Source of the DNA: Favolaschia claudopus
Taxonomy: Eukaryota; Basidiomycota; Agaricomycetes; Agaricales; Mycenaceae
NCBI GenBank assembly: GCA_037176885.1
Contig: JAWWNJ010000095.1
Location: forward strand, 744,001 to 808,000
Length of the DNA stretch: 64,000 nt
Direction: 5' to 3'
Position numbers and translations under genes: made by a program
The notes under the pieces: generated by a model
Database searches by the model: none
Told to the model about the DNA's origin: nothing
What the model saw: the letters and a program-made list of their open reading frames with translations, nothing else
In this document: positions 32,457 through 42,554 of the stretch, in pieces
How the letters are laid out: each line of letters opens with the position of its first letter
Numbering within the stretch: position 1 is the stretch's first letter

Positions 32457-35400
32457 TCAAACAAATCGACTATACATAAAACCAGCAATCGCGAACAAAA
32501 GTCCAAGCAAAATTCCCAATATGAAGTCCATCGGCTTGCTTATATTGAGCTTGATCTCCACAGGTCTGGTCAAAACATTCTTCACACCCGTCGCAGTCGA
32601 TGGAACATGGCGGCTTTCCTTGTGAACCTATGACCATACATATCAGCTCCACTGCGACACCCGAGGAATGAGAAACCTACTGGTGCAAATCTGTCATCGA
32701 GGAGGGATGCCGGTTCGTTGGCTAACTCGATGTGAGCAGTACAGTTGGCTGCGGTGCAGTCATCCGTACTTGGTGCTGCGGTCTCGGAGGAGAATGACGG
32801 GTCGACCTCGAGGACTGCGGCGTCACACTCGTGAACCATCCCTTGCGTTGCTGCGGTCTTGGGGGCACCTTGAGACTCTTCATCGCATCCGTCTCTTTCG
32901 CTTGTCCCTTCGCGTGCTTCCTTTGTGAGCTCCGGGACAGGATGCTCCCGCTTCCGCCATTCCAACTCAACAACTTCTTCGAACAGCCACTCCGGTCCTT
33001 GAGGCAAAGCTGCGAACTTCGTCCGAGCTTCGGCCGCCTCTTCAGTTGCCGCACCTGCACCATTTCTATCTCCTGTTTCCACGAGGAAATTGGCGAGTTG
33101 ATACAGTGCGTCGGCGACGATGGGCAGGAAATATGTTTCCGAGTCAGCGACCTTTCGCAGAATTTGAATGGCCTCCTTGCTAGCAGCCATGGCCTCCCGT
33201 TGACGTCCGAGGTCCCACAGGATCGAGGCGATGTGCTGAAGACTGCTCGCGAGAGTGGGGAGATGTCTCGGCGCCTGCGACACCAATTCGCGGTATAATT
33301 TGATTGCCTTCTCGCAATTCGGAAGTGCTTGCTCCTTGTCACCCGAGGTTACGAGGCGCCGGGACAGTGCAAAGAACGCGTTTCCTCCCAGTTCCTGCCG
33401 TCTGATTGTAAATTCAAGTTCTGTCCATATCTCCTTCGCATTCGGAGTATATAACGACATTGCCTTCTGGGCAACATCAAGAGCTTCGTCGTTCCTTCCG
33501 ACTGCGGCCAGGCAATTTGAGAGGGTAGTGAATGAGTGAATTTGGATGCAACAAATATGTTCAACTGGAAGATTGATGTCAACTTCCTGGCAGGCGGTGA
33601 CGGCTTGTTCGGCGTACGCTAGCGCTGTTTGCGGTACTTCAATGAAGCCGCTTACCGCCGCCTGTTCGACCAAAAGAAAGTAAAGGTGTAGACGGGGGAT
33701 TGTTGGTTTGTGCTTGAATACTTGTACATCGGCTGCGACAGCTTTGCGAATGATTTGTAGAGCTTCACTGTGTCGTCCGAGGCGTTTAAGAATGCGCGCC
33801 TTCCCTAAACAGTATCCGAATCTAAAAATGTCTTCTGAAAGGCCAGTGCCACCATTGCCGGTTAGGAGCCTCGCCACCGTGTGATGCACAAGTTGGATCG
33901 CCTCAGAAAACCGGGTTGCGTCACAAAGGATGGATATCTGAAACCGGAGGAAGCAGCCCAACCACAGCCCAGCATTTTGTTTAGTGTGCGACTGCCAGCT
34001 CTTGAGATACTTTATGATCTGCTCGGACAACTGAAGACCCTCATCAACTAACCCGTAGTTCAGGGCGTATTGACAGGTATATAGGAATGGGCAGACGAAA
34101 TGTTCCTTCATATGCATCTTGGAATGTGGATGAATACGTTTTGTGCGCAGGCGCTCGATGCCTGATGCTAATACCTTGAGTAGACCAACACAGTCGGCTT
34201 TGGATGAGAACTGGAACAGTCCACATGTGGTATTTAAAAAGCATTGGAAGCCAAGCAAGTCAAAATTATGGCACTGGGTTTTGACGGTGCTGATAGCTTG
34301 CTGAAAGTGTGCAACCCAGATATTCCGTATCAGGGGAGTAATGTATCTCTCAGATGCATCAGTGTAGAAGATCCGTACAGCATCCTCGAGTACAGCGGAA
34401 TCCATTGGGATCAACTTTGCATTGTCCAGCACACAGTGACGGCTGTCCGGAATGGACAGCAGGATGTATCGAATACTGGACGAAGGGGAATGACCTTGCT
34501 GCGAGAAGTAGGCAAACGTGTGCAAGAGTCCGAGAAATTGACGTGCAATTTGTTGTTCCTGATAAATGCGAGTGAGATCCCGGAAAAGCATCATGCATTC
34601 GGCAAGCATGGAAAGCGAGAGGTGGCCGTCTTGTGCTAGCTTGCATATAACATTGCTGAATGAGTGGATAGCACTACCAGCAGGAGGGTCGACAGGAACT
34701 GGCAATCTATGTGCCGTCTGGAAACCTGCCATAAAGGCAGCATAGGAATCCAAGTGTCGATCCAAAGAAGAAAACACTCGAGCGAGGACAAGATATGCGT
34801 CACGAGATTGCGCCGCCTCGAGTTCCTCCGGGGCGGGCAAGGATGGTGTTTTTGAGATACATTTCACCAACCCCGTTATCAGAGCCCGAGCGATGGACAC
34901 TGCATCTTTAGCAATAGCTAGTGCAGCTGCCTTTTGATCGCTCATGAGAAGATTGTCGGCGTGCATTACCATCGATGCCAATATGCTAATCCGATGGTCA
35001 CCGGGTAGGATTTTAGAGCTCTGGATCCAAAGGTGAAGAGATTGCCGGCTCGATTGCACAGCTAAGGTCGACTCAGATCGGCATCTGTGAGCCTGAGATA
35101 TACAATGTAGATTGTTTGCGATTTCTGGCAAAGCTCGTGGGCCAAACTCTGTTTTGCTCGCGTGGCGAAAGCATGCGACATTGAGCTGACCCCAGGCAAT
35201 AGCTTCGGAAAACATTCCGATCCGGGAGAATTGTAACACCAAACTCGACCAAGTTTTTCGCATCGACTGCAATGAAATAGCCACACAAGGCATACCATTG
35301 ACTTCGACGACTAGTTGCAAGAGCTGGATCAGCGCATGGGAAGGTGTAAGAATGGTAGAGTCAATGAACACCCCCCGGCTACGGATGTGCACAGCAGATG

Positions 35401-36301
35401 GAGTCAACTCGAATGTCAAATTGCCACTGGCCAGAAGTCGTTCGATGGAGCTGATCAGGGACTTTAATTGGGCGGAAATATATTGAGATTCCAGACTTCG
35501 GAAAGTCGGATCCTGTCGGGCATGAGTTTGAGTCATGGAGGGTACCGGGCACATACCGATGCTATTATCTCGATAGTTTCGCCCAGCTTATGACGCCCGA
35601 AGGTGGAGTTGAGCAGCACTTGGGCCATCATTCCTTCCAACCGACGAGCTTTTACCTGGTTTTCCATGCCATCCACGACCAATTTTTGTTCGATGCGCAA
35701 CGCGACGTGCTCGGTTCGAGCAGCCGAAAAGGCCTATATGGGAGCAGGGTAAGTACGACGATTCGCTGAATTTGGTGAAGGCGACTCGCTGTGAATTGGA
35801 GAAAACATTTGTTCACGCGTTCCCTCAAGCGCGCGATTTTCTTTTCTAAATCACCGCGCTTTTTCCAAGCATTGATTTGAGACTTGATGCGCCGAAGCCC
35901 AGAGAGCTGTACCGGAGAGATTTTGGCACATTTAAGGTGTACGTCTAGCATCTCGCTGATCTCAAGATAAAAGTGAGAAGACGTGTGAAGCAGGTTGGAG
36001 AGGGGGGCCGTACGCCTTGAGATGCTCCAGCGCACTCAACAGCTCCGGAACACGAAACGTGTCTTCTTTGCCGCGGGTGAGACTTGCAAGGGCGTACAAC
36101 GTGCGAACGATATCCTGCGATAGCTCTCGAATTTGTCGTCTATTTTCCCCGACCTGGTACCTAGTCAATGCAAGACACTCACAGCGCTAGATGTCACCGC
36201 ACCTTCTCGATAGAGCTGCGGATGCCTTCACCAAGTTCCACTACATCCTTGATGAAGGTTCCAAGCGTAATGACGGTAGCGGCGATCGTCATCGGATCCA
36301 T
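32457..36301 (-). CDS. TPR copy C: tail-anchored TPR protein
   Basis: Six exons give 1,191 aa: 36301-36203, 36153-36014, 35955-35790, 35733-35557, 35512-32681, 32618-32457. The start is MDPMTIAATVITLGTFIKDV, then VGENRRQIRELSQDIVRTLY. Exon 4 is 21 bases shorter than in other copies, dropping about seven residues before LRIEQKLVVDG. The body is nearest to copy E (NVACFRHASKTEFGPRALPE; GMPCVAISLQSM). TPR-like units are clear in the last third (RNDEALDVAQKAMSLYTPNA; EQALPNCEKAIKLYRELVSQ). The tail after the last intron is divergent: MDFILGILLGLLFAIAGFMY, still one span but without the WW pair of the others. Intron 3 starts with GC (ACA|GCGAGT), as in copy E. Confidence 0.87.
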
Positions 36302-37240
36302 TATCGGAGAGATCTAGCAGAAAGAGGGATCGGAGGTTCAGAGCTCTAACTTGAGAGAGCCACTAAAACGACCAAGCAAAGTTCCAGAAACCACCCAATG
36401 ACATTCAAGAATCAAGATTCTCATTGGCAGACACAGCGGTAGGCAGACAAAACGCCGAGCGAATCGCGACGACGTGAGAGTCAAGGGAAGTATAACATCC
36501 CGACAGATATCTCCGTTCCTACATCCCGATTCCCTCCGCATAACCGTACTCTGGTCATACTCTGGCCTACGCCAGCACTAGTACATCGCAATGCACATTG
36601 CACACCAGGCCAGACAATGTGCTTCGACTCGTACGATGAGGTAGCGACACGGATGTGCAGCAAAGGTAATCAAGCCTCGAGTACCGGTATAGAAGAGTCT
36701 GCCCACACCGACACCGACAAGGAAAGACAAGCATGGCTTGGTACGGGCGCTGACGGCGAGCACCAGCATATGAGGCATGTGCGCCGAATCGGCGAGCATG
36801 GGTTTGAATTCAATTGCAGGGTATAAAACAAACCTCTACATCATTAGTCTACATTACGCACCTTCAAATCCCAGCCATTTAAGTTCCGGGAGTCCTCCGA
36901 GTCGTCCATCTCATGTAGTAGCCTAAATTTCATGTCTTGCTAACTCAACATCCCTACAAAAACTTCGTCAGCCGCTTCCTTTACCCCGTACACTGGGCGA
37001 GAGTAACCAAAAGTAGTCAAAGTAGGATCATGTTGAGGGAGGAGAACAATTTGCAAACAGAAAGAGACTCTCGAAGCAGTCGCCAGTGGTGGACCGACGT
37101 TGACGAGGTTGGTGAGACCGGATGAGCAGGCGATCTGGAGATCAGTGGCTATGCCGGCAGGGGATGCCGCATCAAGCCGGCTGCTGCCGCCAAATCTTGA
37201 ATTTGCACAATTTCCACTTGATTTTCACTTGCACCTTGTC
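36302..37240. other. Intergenic upstream of TPR copy C
   Basis: Holds the promoter of copy C (minus). Short frames only, none supported. Confidence 0.45.
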
Positions 37241-37400
37241 CCTCAGCGTTAGCAGACTCTCGCTGGAGATTATTGAGTACATTTTCGATAGAATCCGCGG
37301 GGACACAAGAACCCTGGCGTCCTCCTGTCTAGTTTGCAAATCCGAGAAATCGTGGCTCTCATTGAGACCGCCGCGAGGTCTCATGAAACCGCACCTCTGA
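37241..37400 (+). pseudogene. F-box-like gene relic 2
   Basis: SRLSLEIIEYIFDRIRGDTR followed by TLASSCLVCKSEKSWLSL is an F-box-like N-terminus. It closely matches relic 1 at the DNA level (CGCTGGAGATTATTGAGTAC in both). The frame ends at 37400 and no LRR region follows in frame. The distal part to about 37930 is decayed. Confidence 0.55.
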
Positions 37401-38039
37401 ATCCTTGTGAACTGTGAAGAGGTTGCAATGTTCAGAAAGGCATACTCGTTGGGTATTGTTCACCGCCCTCAATCGAAAACCTGATTTTTTGCGTGATATG
37501 TAGTAGCGCGAAACACTCAGTTCATCATGCGAGTCGTCCCTTTCCGACTTATGTTCTGTGCATTATTTCCCTGTCTGAGCCGATCTCCTGGATGAAATGG
37601 CGCGCTACTTCACGGAGCAGTCGTGAAGCAGGGATCTCGATAATTACAACCAGGTCGTACTGTACTCCAACCAGCGAACATAAGGGCTCCGCCGATCTCC
37701 GCCGATGGCGGATTTGCTGCGTAACTTGTCGCTGTGCTGTATACGCGCCGGGTAACCCAAGTGATTTCGAGCTTGTAATGCTGCAGAATTCAGTTGTCGC
37801 GAAGTTATTCGTTTCAATTTCGAGGTATGAGAGGCTCTTGAATCAAGACACCGTAGCTGAATACGACAGGGTCGTTGGTGTGAAAAACCCGGCCTGTCTC
37901 GGCCACGGCGTTCGGGCTTGATCAGCACCTCGATGATCTCGTGTCTCTCCTGGAACTCTGACCAAGGCTGGCGTGGTGGTTTCAGCCTGTTAAATGGCTA
38001 GCTTGGTGTCTTCTCATCCTCGCTATCTTGTCTTCAACC
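37401..38039. other. Decayed sequence and promoter
   Basis: Probably remnants of the F-box-like relic followed by the promoter of the flavin fusion gene. Nothing can be assigned. Confidence 0.35.
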
Positions 38040-40226
38040 ATGGCGCTCAACGGCTGGCATCGAGGCGAGAACGAAATTCATCGCAAATTGAATACAATTG
38101 ACGACTTTACCGTGGCGAGACTCTACCTGTCGATTGACGGCGATCTTCCTGGGGATCATGCCCATTTTCACTGCAACAACTTGCCTTTTCTTCCTGTTAC
38201 CACGCTAGATGAAACCGGTCGACCTTGGGGATCAATTCTGGCGGGCAAAGAAGGAAGGCCGGGATTCATCACAAGAGGCCCGAGGTATAGCACGTTGCGC
38301 GTGGACGCAATCTTGTGGGATGGAGAACCTTTGCTTGAGAATTCCAAGCTGTTCAAGAAGGAAGATCAGACAATGTTGCTTGCTGGGATTGGCATCGAAT
38401 TTGGAACGCGAAGACGCAACAAGTTTGCGGGCATAGTCTCTCAATTGAAGCAAGAAGACGAGCGAGGAATGCAGCTTGATGTTTCAGTGAACGAAGCAAT
38501 TGGGTGCGTGGTTCGGCTTGGTCGCAATCCATAGGTCTCACGCAAAGTAACAGAAATTGTCCCAAGTATATTAACATCAGGGACTTGGTACCCCATCCCG
38601 ACACCAACCCCAGTATTGCGCTTCAGAAATCTGAGCTATCTTTGAAGGATCGACTGCCGGAAGAGGTTATCGCGTTCATCACGGCGTCCGATACGGTTTT
38701 CCTTGGGACAACGTACAAGGCATTCGACAGAGACGCACTACAGTTCCCGTCTCATCTCGGTATGAATCAACGTGGCGGACGTCCTGGATTCATGCGCGTT
38801 GTTCCCTCCGACGGCAGGACTGTGGTCCTCCCAGATTTCTCAGGTAGACAAAAAAAAACCTCCTTCCCCCCGGTCATACTGACATTGTACAGGGAACCGG
38901 TTCATGACCTCTCTTGGCAACATTGAAGCGACGCCGCTTGCGTCCCTCACGTTCATTGATTTCGAGACCGGCGATATACTGTGTAAGTGTATCACTCTTT
39001 GAACATTCTTTTGTTAACACGATTTTCAGATCTTACTGGCCACGCAGAGAACCTCGTTGGCGCGGATGCCCTCAAGCTGATGCCATTTCAAAAGACTTTG
39101 ACAACCGTCTATGTAACCGGCTACACGCTGGTTCGGGACGCGCTTCCCGTTCGCCAGCGTCAAGGGACCTCTCCGGAACGGAGGTACACTTTCTTCTCCT
39201 CTCCCCTTCTCCGCTAACAACACCCCCAGCCCATACAGCCCTCCCATCCGCCTCCTCGCCGAAGAATCCCCCACCTCATCCCTCCTGAACACATCCGACA
39301 AAGCCACAGCCCTCCTCACCCGCATCGACCTCCACGCGCCCTCCATCGCCACCTTCACCTTCGAGTCCTCCGTCGACCTGCACATCACACCCGGTCAAGC
39401 CGTCATCATGGACATGTCCTCCCTCGTCGGCGTCCCCGCGTATCGACACATGGCGCCGGGGAAGCCTACCTCTCTTAACGACGATAGCATTCGTACCTGG
39501 ACCGTTTCTTCGTCGTCCTCGCAGTCTAAAACCACGCGCACATTCTCGTTGACGATGCGGGAGAAGAAGGGTGGGGCTGTGACGGGCCCGTTGTTCGCTA
39601 TTGCGCGGAAACTTGCGGAGGTGAAGCCTGAAATATTGGTGGATTCGAGGCCGTTGGAGTTGCGTGTAGGGATTGTAGGTGTTACGGGGGATTTCGTTCT
39701 CCCTTCGTCTCAGTCCGCCAGCACCTCCGCAATTAGCGATGCCGATCTTGGCTTGATGGTCCCGTTAGCGGCGGACGGACCACCGTCTAAGAAGATGTTA
39801 TGGGTCGCAGGCGGGATCGGGATAACACCGTTCTTGAGTATGCTGAAGGCGCTTTCACATGCGGACGACGCTGCGATCCGGTGGGATATTCGGTTTCTTC
39901 TTGCGACCCGCGAGCCGGAGATACTCGTTCCACTCGTCGCGGACGCGCTCAGCGCAGCCAATGGCTCTACAGCGAACTTTGATGTCTCACTGGAGGTGTT
40001 CTCCACGAAAGAAGTACCCGAGACGGATGATCTCAACGCGAGGATGAAGGTACGGAAACACCCTGGCAGGATGCCGCTGGATTTCTTCCAGACGGGCTCG
40101 GAGGAGGTGCAGGGGCGGGAGGTGTACCTTTGCGGGTCGCCGGAGTTTGAGAAAGCTGCTTTGGCGGCGTTGGTGAGGGGTGGGGTGGTTGAGAGTGTGG
40201 TGAAGCGGGAGGGATTCGAGTATTGA
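38040..40226 (+). CDS. FMN split-barrel / ferredoxin-NAD(P)H reductase fusion
   Basis: Five exons give 664 aa: 38040-38503, 38554-38843, 38893-38982, 39030-39183, 39230-40226. Residues about 1-330 resemble the pyridoxamine-phosphate-oxidase-like FMN split barrel (FLGTTYKAFDRDALQFPSHL; GGRPGFMRVV; FIDFETGDILYLTGHAENLV). Residues about 350-664 form an FAD/NAD(P) reductase: FAD region AVIMDMSS...RTWTVSSSSS, nucleotide motif LWVAGGIGITPFLSMLKAL and the CG motif VYLCGSPEFEKAALAAL. No iron-sulfur cysteines are seen at the C-terminus. Electrons would pass from NAD(P)H to FAD to FMN. The architecture is known in fungal and bacterial oxidoreductases, but the substrate is unknown. All intron phases agree; exon 3 is only 90 bases. 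Confidence 0.9.
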
Positions 40227-40314
40227 TTGACTTTGAGTGGATGATGCTTTGTATCTCTGTAATGACTGTTGTATATATGATCGTAGACCACGTAAGTGGA
40301 TTGACTTCTTTTGA

Positions 40315-40470
40315 GTCCCTGTCGAGTCCTTGTTGTCAACGTTCGGAGCCGTGTCGCGGCAGATGATTTTCGAAGCTGAAAGCTGTCCCTGTCGAGTCCT
40401 TGTTGTCAACGTTCGGAGCCGTGTCGCAGCAGTGTCTTGACGCTGCTTTCAGCTTCGAAAATCATCTGCC
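40315..40470. repeat. Direct repeat plus inverted repeat cluster
   Basis: A 43-bp sequence (starts GTCCCTGTCGAGTCCTTGTT) occurs identically at 40315-40357 and 40385-40427. Interleaved with it, 25 bases at 40358-40382 are the exact reverse complement of 40446-40470. The block lies between the converging 3' ends of the flavin fusion gene and M2. Confidence 0.9.
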
Positions 40471-40609
40471 AAGGACTGAGGCGATGACAATACTCTCCCG
40501 CAACAGCATCCATTGCAAGGCGCCTATGAACACCAAAAAACACCTACCGCGCAACCTGAAAAACACATTAGCCCCAGAAAAGTCATTGAGGGACGAAACG
40601 ACCCACAAA

Positions 40610-41695
40610 CTACTCATCACTCCTCCGAATCCGTCGGCCAAAAATCCGCAACCAACTCCGAATCATGGCTACAATCAAGATGGCGAGCAACGCAGCTATC
40701 TGATCCATCTCGAAGATGGAAATGTCGGTGGGAGGAAAATAGTTGAATCGAGGAAAGAAAGCGAGCAGGTAGAAGGGTTCCCACCAGGCGATCCAAAACA
40801 CGAGCCATATCAGCATATTGTAGCCAACTAAGACGCTCGCACCGATTAATGGAAGTGCGATGGAGAAGGCTGCTGCGCCGAAGAGTGTAGATAGAGCTGA
40901 AACCAAAACGTGGCCGCGTTGGTTGGACTTGAATAAGCTGTACGCGAAACTAGCAATTGTGGATACGCCGCTCGACAATCCTACAGCGAGCCAGTATTTC
41001 CACGAGGCGTACGCTGTGTCTACGAAGTATAACCGTTGTCCTACGTAGCCCGGATAGTCGACCATAGTGTATGACTGGCGATTGCTGCCATCGTGGAAAG
41101 GACACCAGAACACTGGCGTTGAGTGCGAAATGGCTTCATGAGCGCGATAAGAGCAAACCGAAGCCAACAGTGCGAGAATCAAGGGAATCGTTGTGACGAG
41201 GTATATACGCAGACGATGTCTGGAAGAGCTCCCATAAACGAGGGAAATCGATGTCGTGAAAAGTAACGATCCTGTTCCGAGAGACACGACGCGCTCTGCG
41301 CAGACCAAGGCGGGGATGAGGTTCGACTGGCCTGCTGGATCTCCAAGTTGTGAAATTGTTCTTGATTTTAACACGAGGTCGACCGCAGCGACGCCGACGT
41401 AAAACGCGGCGCTCGTGAGGTCGTAGTCCCAATCAGGCGGGATCCGTCCCTCTTTGTAAATCGCCATGGCCGCATGTCCGTGGGTCATACCGAGGGTGAT
41501 GAGAAAGCCCCACCACGCGCCTGGGCCGTAAAAACCGGAGATGAGGATTTCCTGTGTGATTCGGGAGAGTAGCTTCCGCTGAACTGAGTTTGAATTCTCG
41601 CGGGTCGCTGCAAAAAACAAGATTGTCCAGCAGATGAGTGATATCGCAGAAACAAAGGCTACAGAAAGTCGTCGAGACTTGCGGGACATAGGCAT
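40610..41695 (-). CDS. Multi-pass membrane protein M2
   Basis: One exon of 361 aa, starting MPMSRKSRRLSVAFVSAISL. It is a paralog of M1 along its whole length, about half identical, with the same nine or so hydrophobic spans. Conserved blocks are SGFYGPGAWWGFL, TLGMTHGHAAMA, YDLTSAAFYVGVAAVDL, LVCAERVVSLGTGSLLF and TMVDYPGYVGQ. The N-terminus is basic before the first span, the C-terminus basic after the last. The family is not recognised. It is divergent from TPR copy D, 860 bases away. Confidence 0.82.
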   Translation of the reverse strand: MPMSRKSRRLSVAFVSAISLICWTILFFAATRENSNSVQRKLLSRITQEILISGFYGPGAWWGFLITLGMTHGHAAMAIYKEGRIPPDWDYDLTSAAFYVGVAAVDLVLKSRTISQLGDPAGQSNLIPALVCAERVVSLGTGSLLFTTSISLVYGSSSRHRLRIYLVTTIPLILALLASVCSYRAHEAISHSTPVFWCPFHDGSNRQSYTMVDYPGYVGQRLYFVDTAYASWKYWLAVGLSSGVSTIASFAYSLFKSNQRGHVLVSALSTLFGAAAFSIALPLIGASVLVGYNMLIWLVFWIAWWEPFYLLAFFPRFNYFPPTDISIFEMDQIAALLAILIVAMIRSWLRIFGRRIRRSDE

Positions 41696-42554
41696 TGTAC
41701 AATCAATGCGGACGCCTCAAAGTTCTGTGCTGTAGTTCATTGTATGTATCATGATCAGTTTTCCAGTACGATATATCGCAAAAACACTCACAGTGAGGGG
41801 ACAGCTTGAGTCGATCCGCCCGTGTACGTACGTAGCCCTGTTTGCTTGCCTGTGCACGGCCGTCTTCGCGGAATCATGATTTAACTGCACGACAAGTAAA
41901 TCGTTGTCAAGGACTCAGGTCGTTTCCGCTAGAACAACGCGGAGTGGACCATTCACGGCGCCGAGTTCATGGAAATGCAGGATGGGTCTTCAACGCTAAG
42001 TTCAGCATGGGAGTGTTGGTTGAAAATGCTTGAGAGACACGAGAGTCGACCATGGAGGTGCTGATCAAGCCGCTCGTCGGAAGCCCTCGCCGGCGACTGC
42101 CGCCGTCGCGACGAACGGCCAAGTCTCTTTTTCTTTTTTCTTTGGAAAGTTCATCCTTGAGACTCATCGATGTACTCATCAGCCACATCCTATCTATTTA
42201 CCAGCTGCAGTGAACTACTTCAAATTGTGCTCGATGGCGTCTAAACTAGCCGCTCATACCTCTGACAGAATCAAAGAATTAATAACATTTGGCTTTCTGC
42301 CAGTGCGTACATGTATGTGCTCATAGGCCTAGCAAGTTTCTTCGCTAAATCCGCCATTTGGCATTCTCAGCGTGCTGTAGACCCCGGGATATTTCACGTC
42401 TCTACCTTCTCCATCTCCCCGACTTCAGTCCGCATCCTAGTGGCACTTTGCTTGGTCCTTGTATTATTGGGTCTCTCTCTCACGCCGCCCGAATTTAGCG
42501 CTGTAACATAACCTTGACTTCCTCCTTCACGTTTCTCTCTTTCTGCTGGTGACA
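41696..42554. other. Divergent promoter region between M2 and TPR copy D
   Basis: No supported ORF. The 80 bases before copy D are CT-rich (CTCTCTCTCACGCC and CCTCCTTCACGTTTCTCTCT), typical of starts in this genome. Confidence 0.5.
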
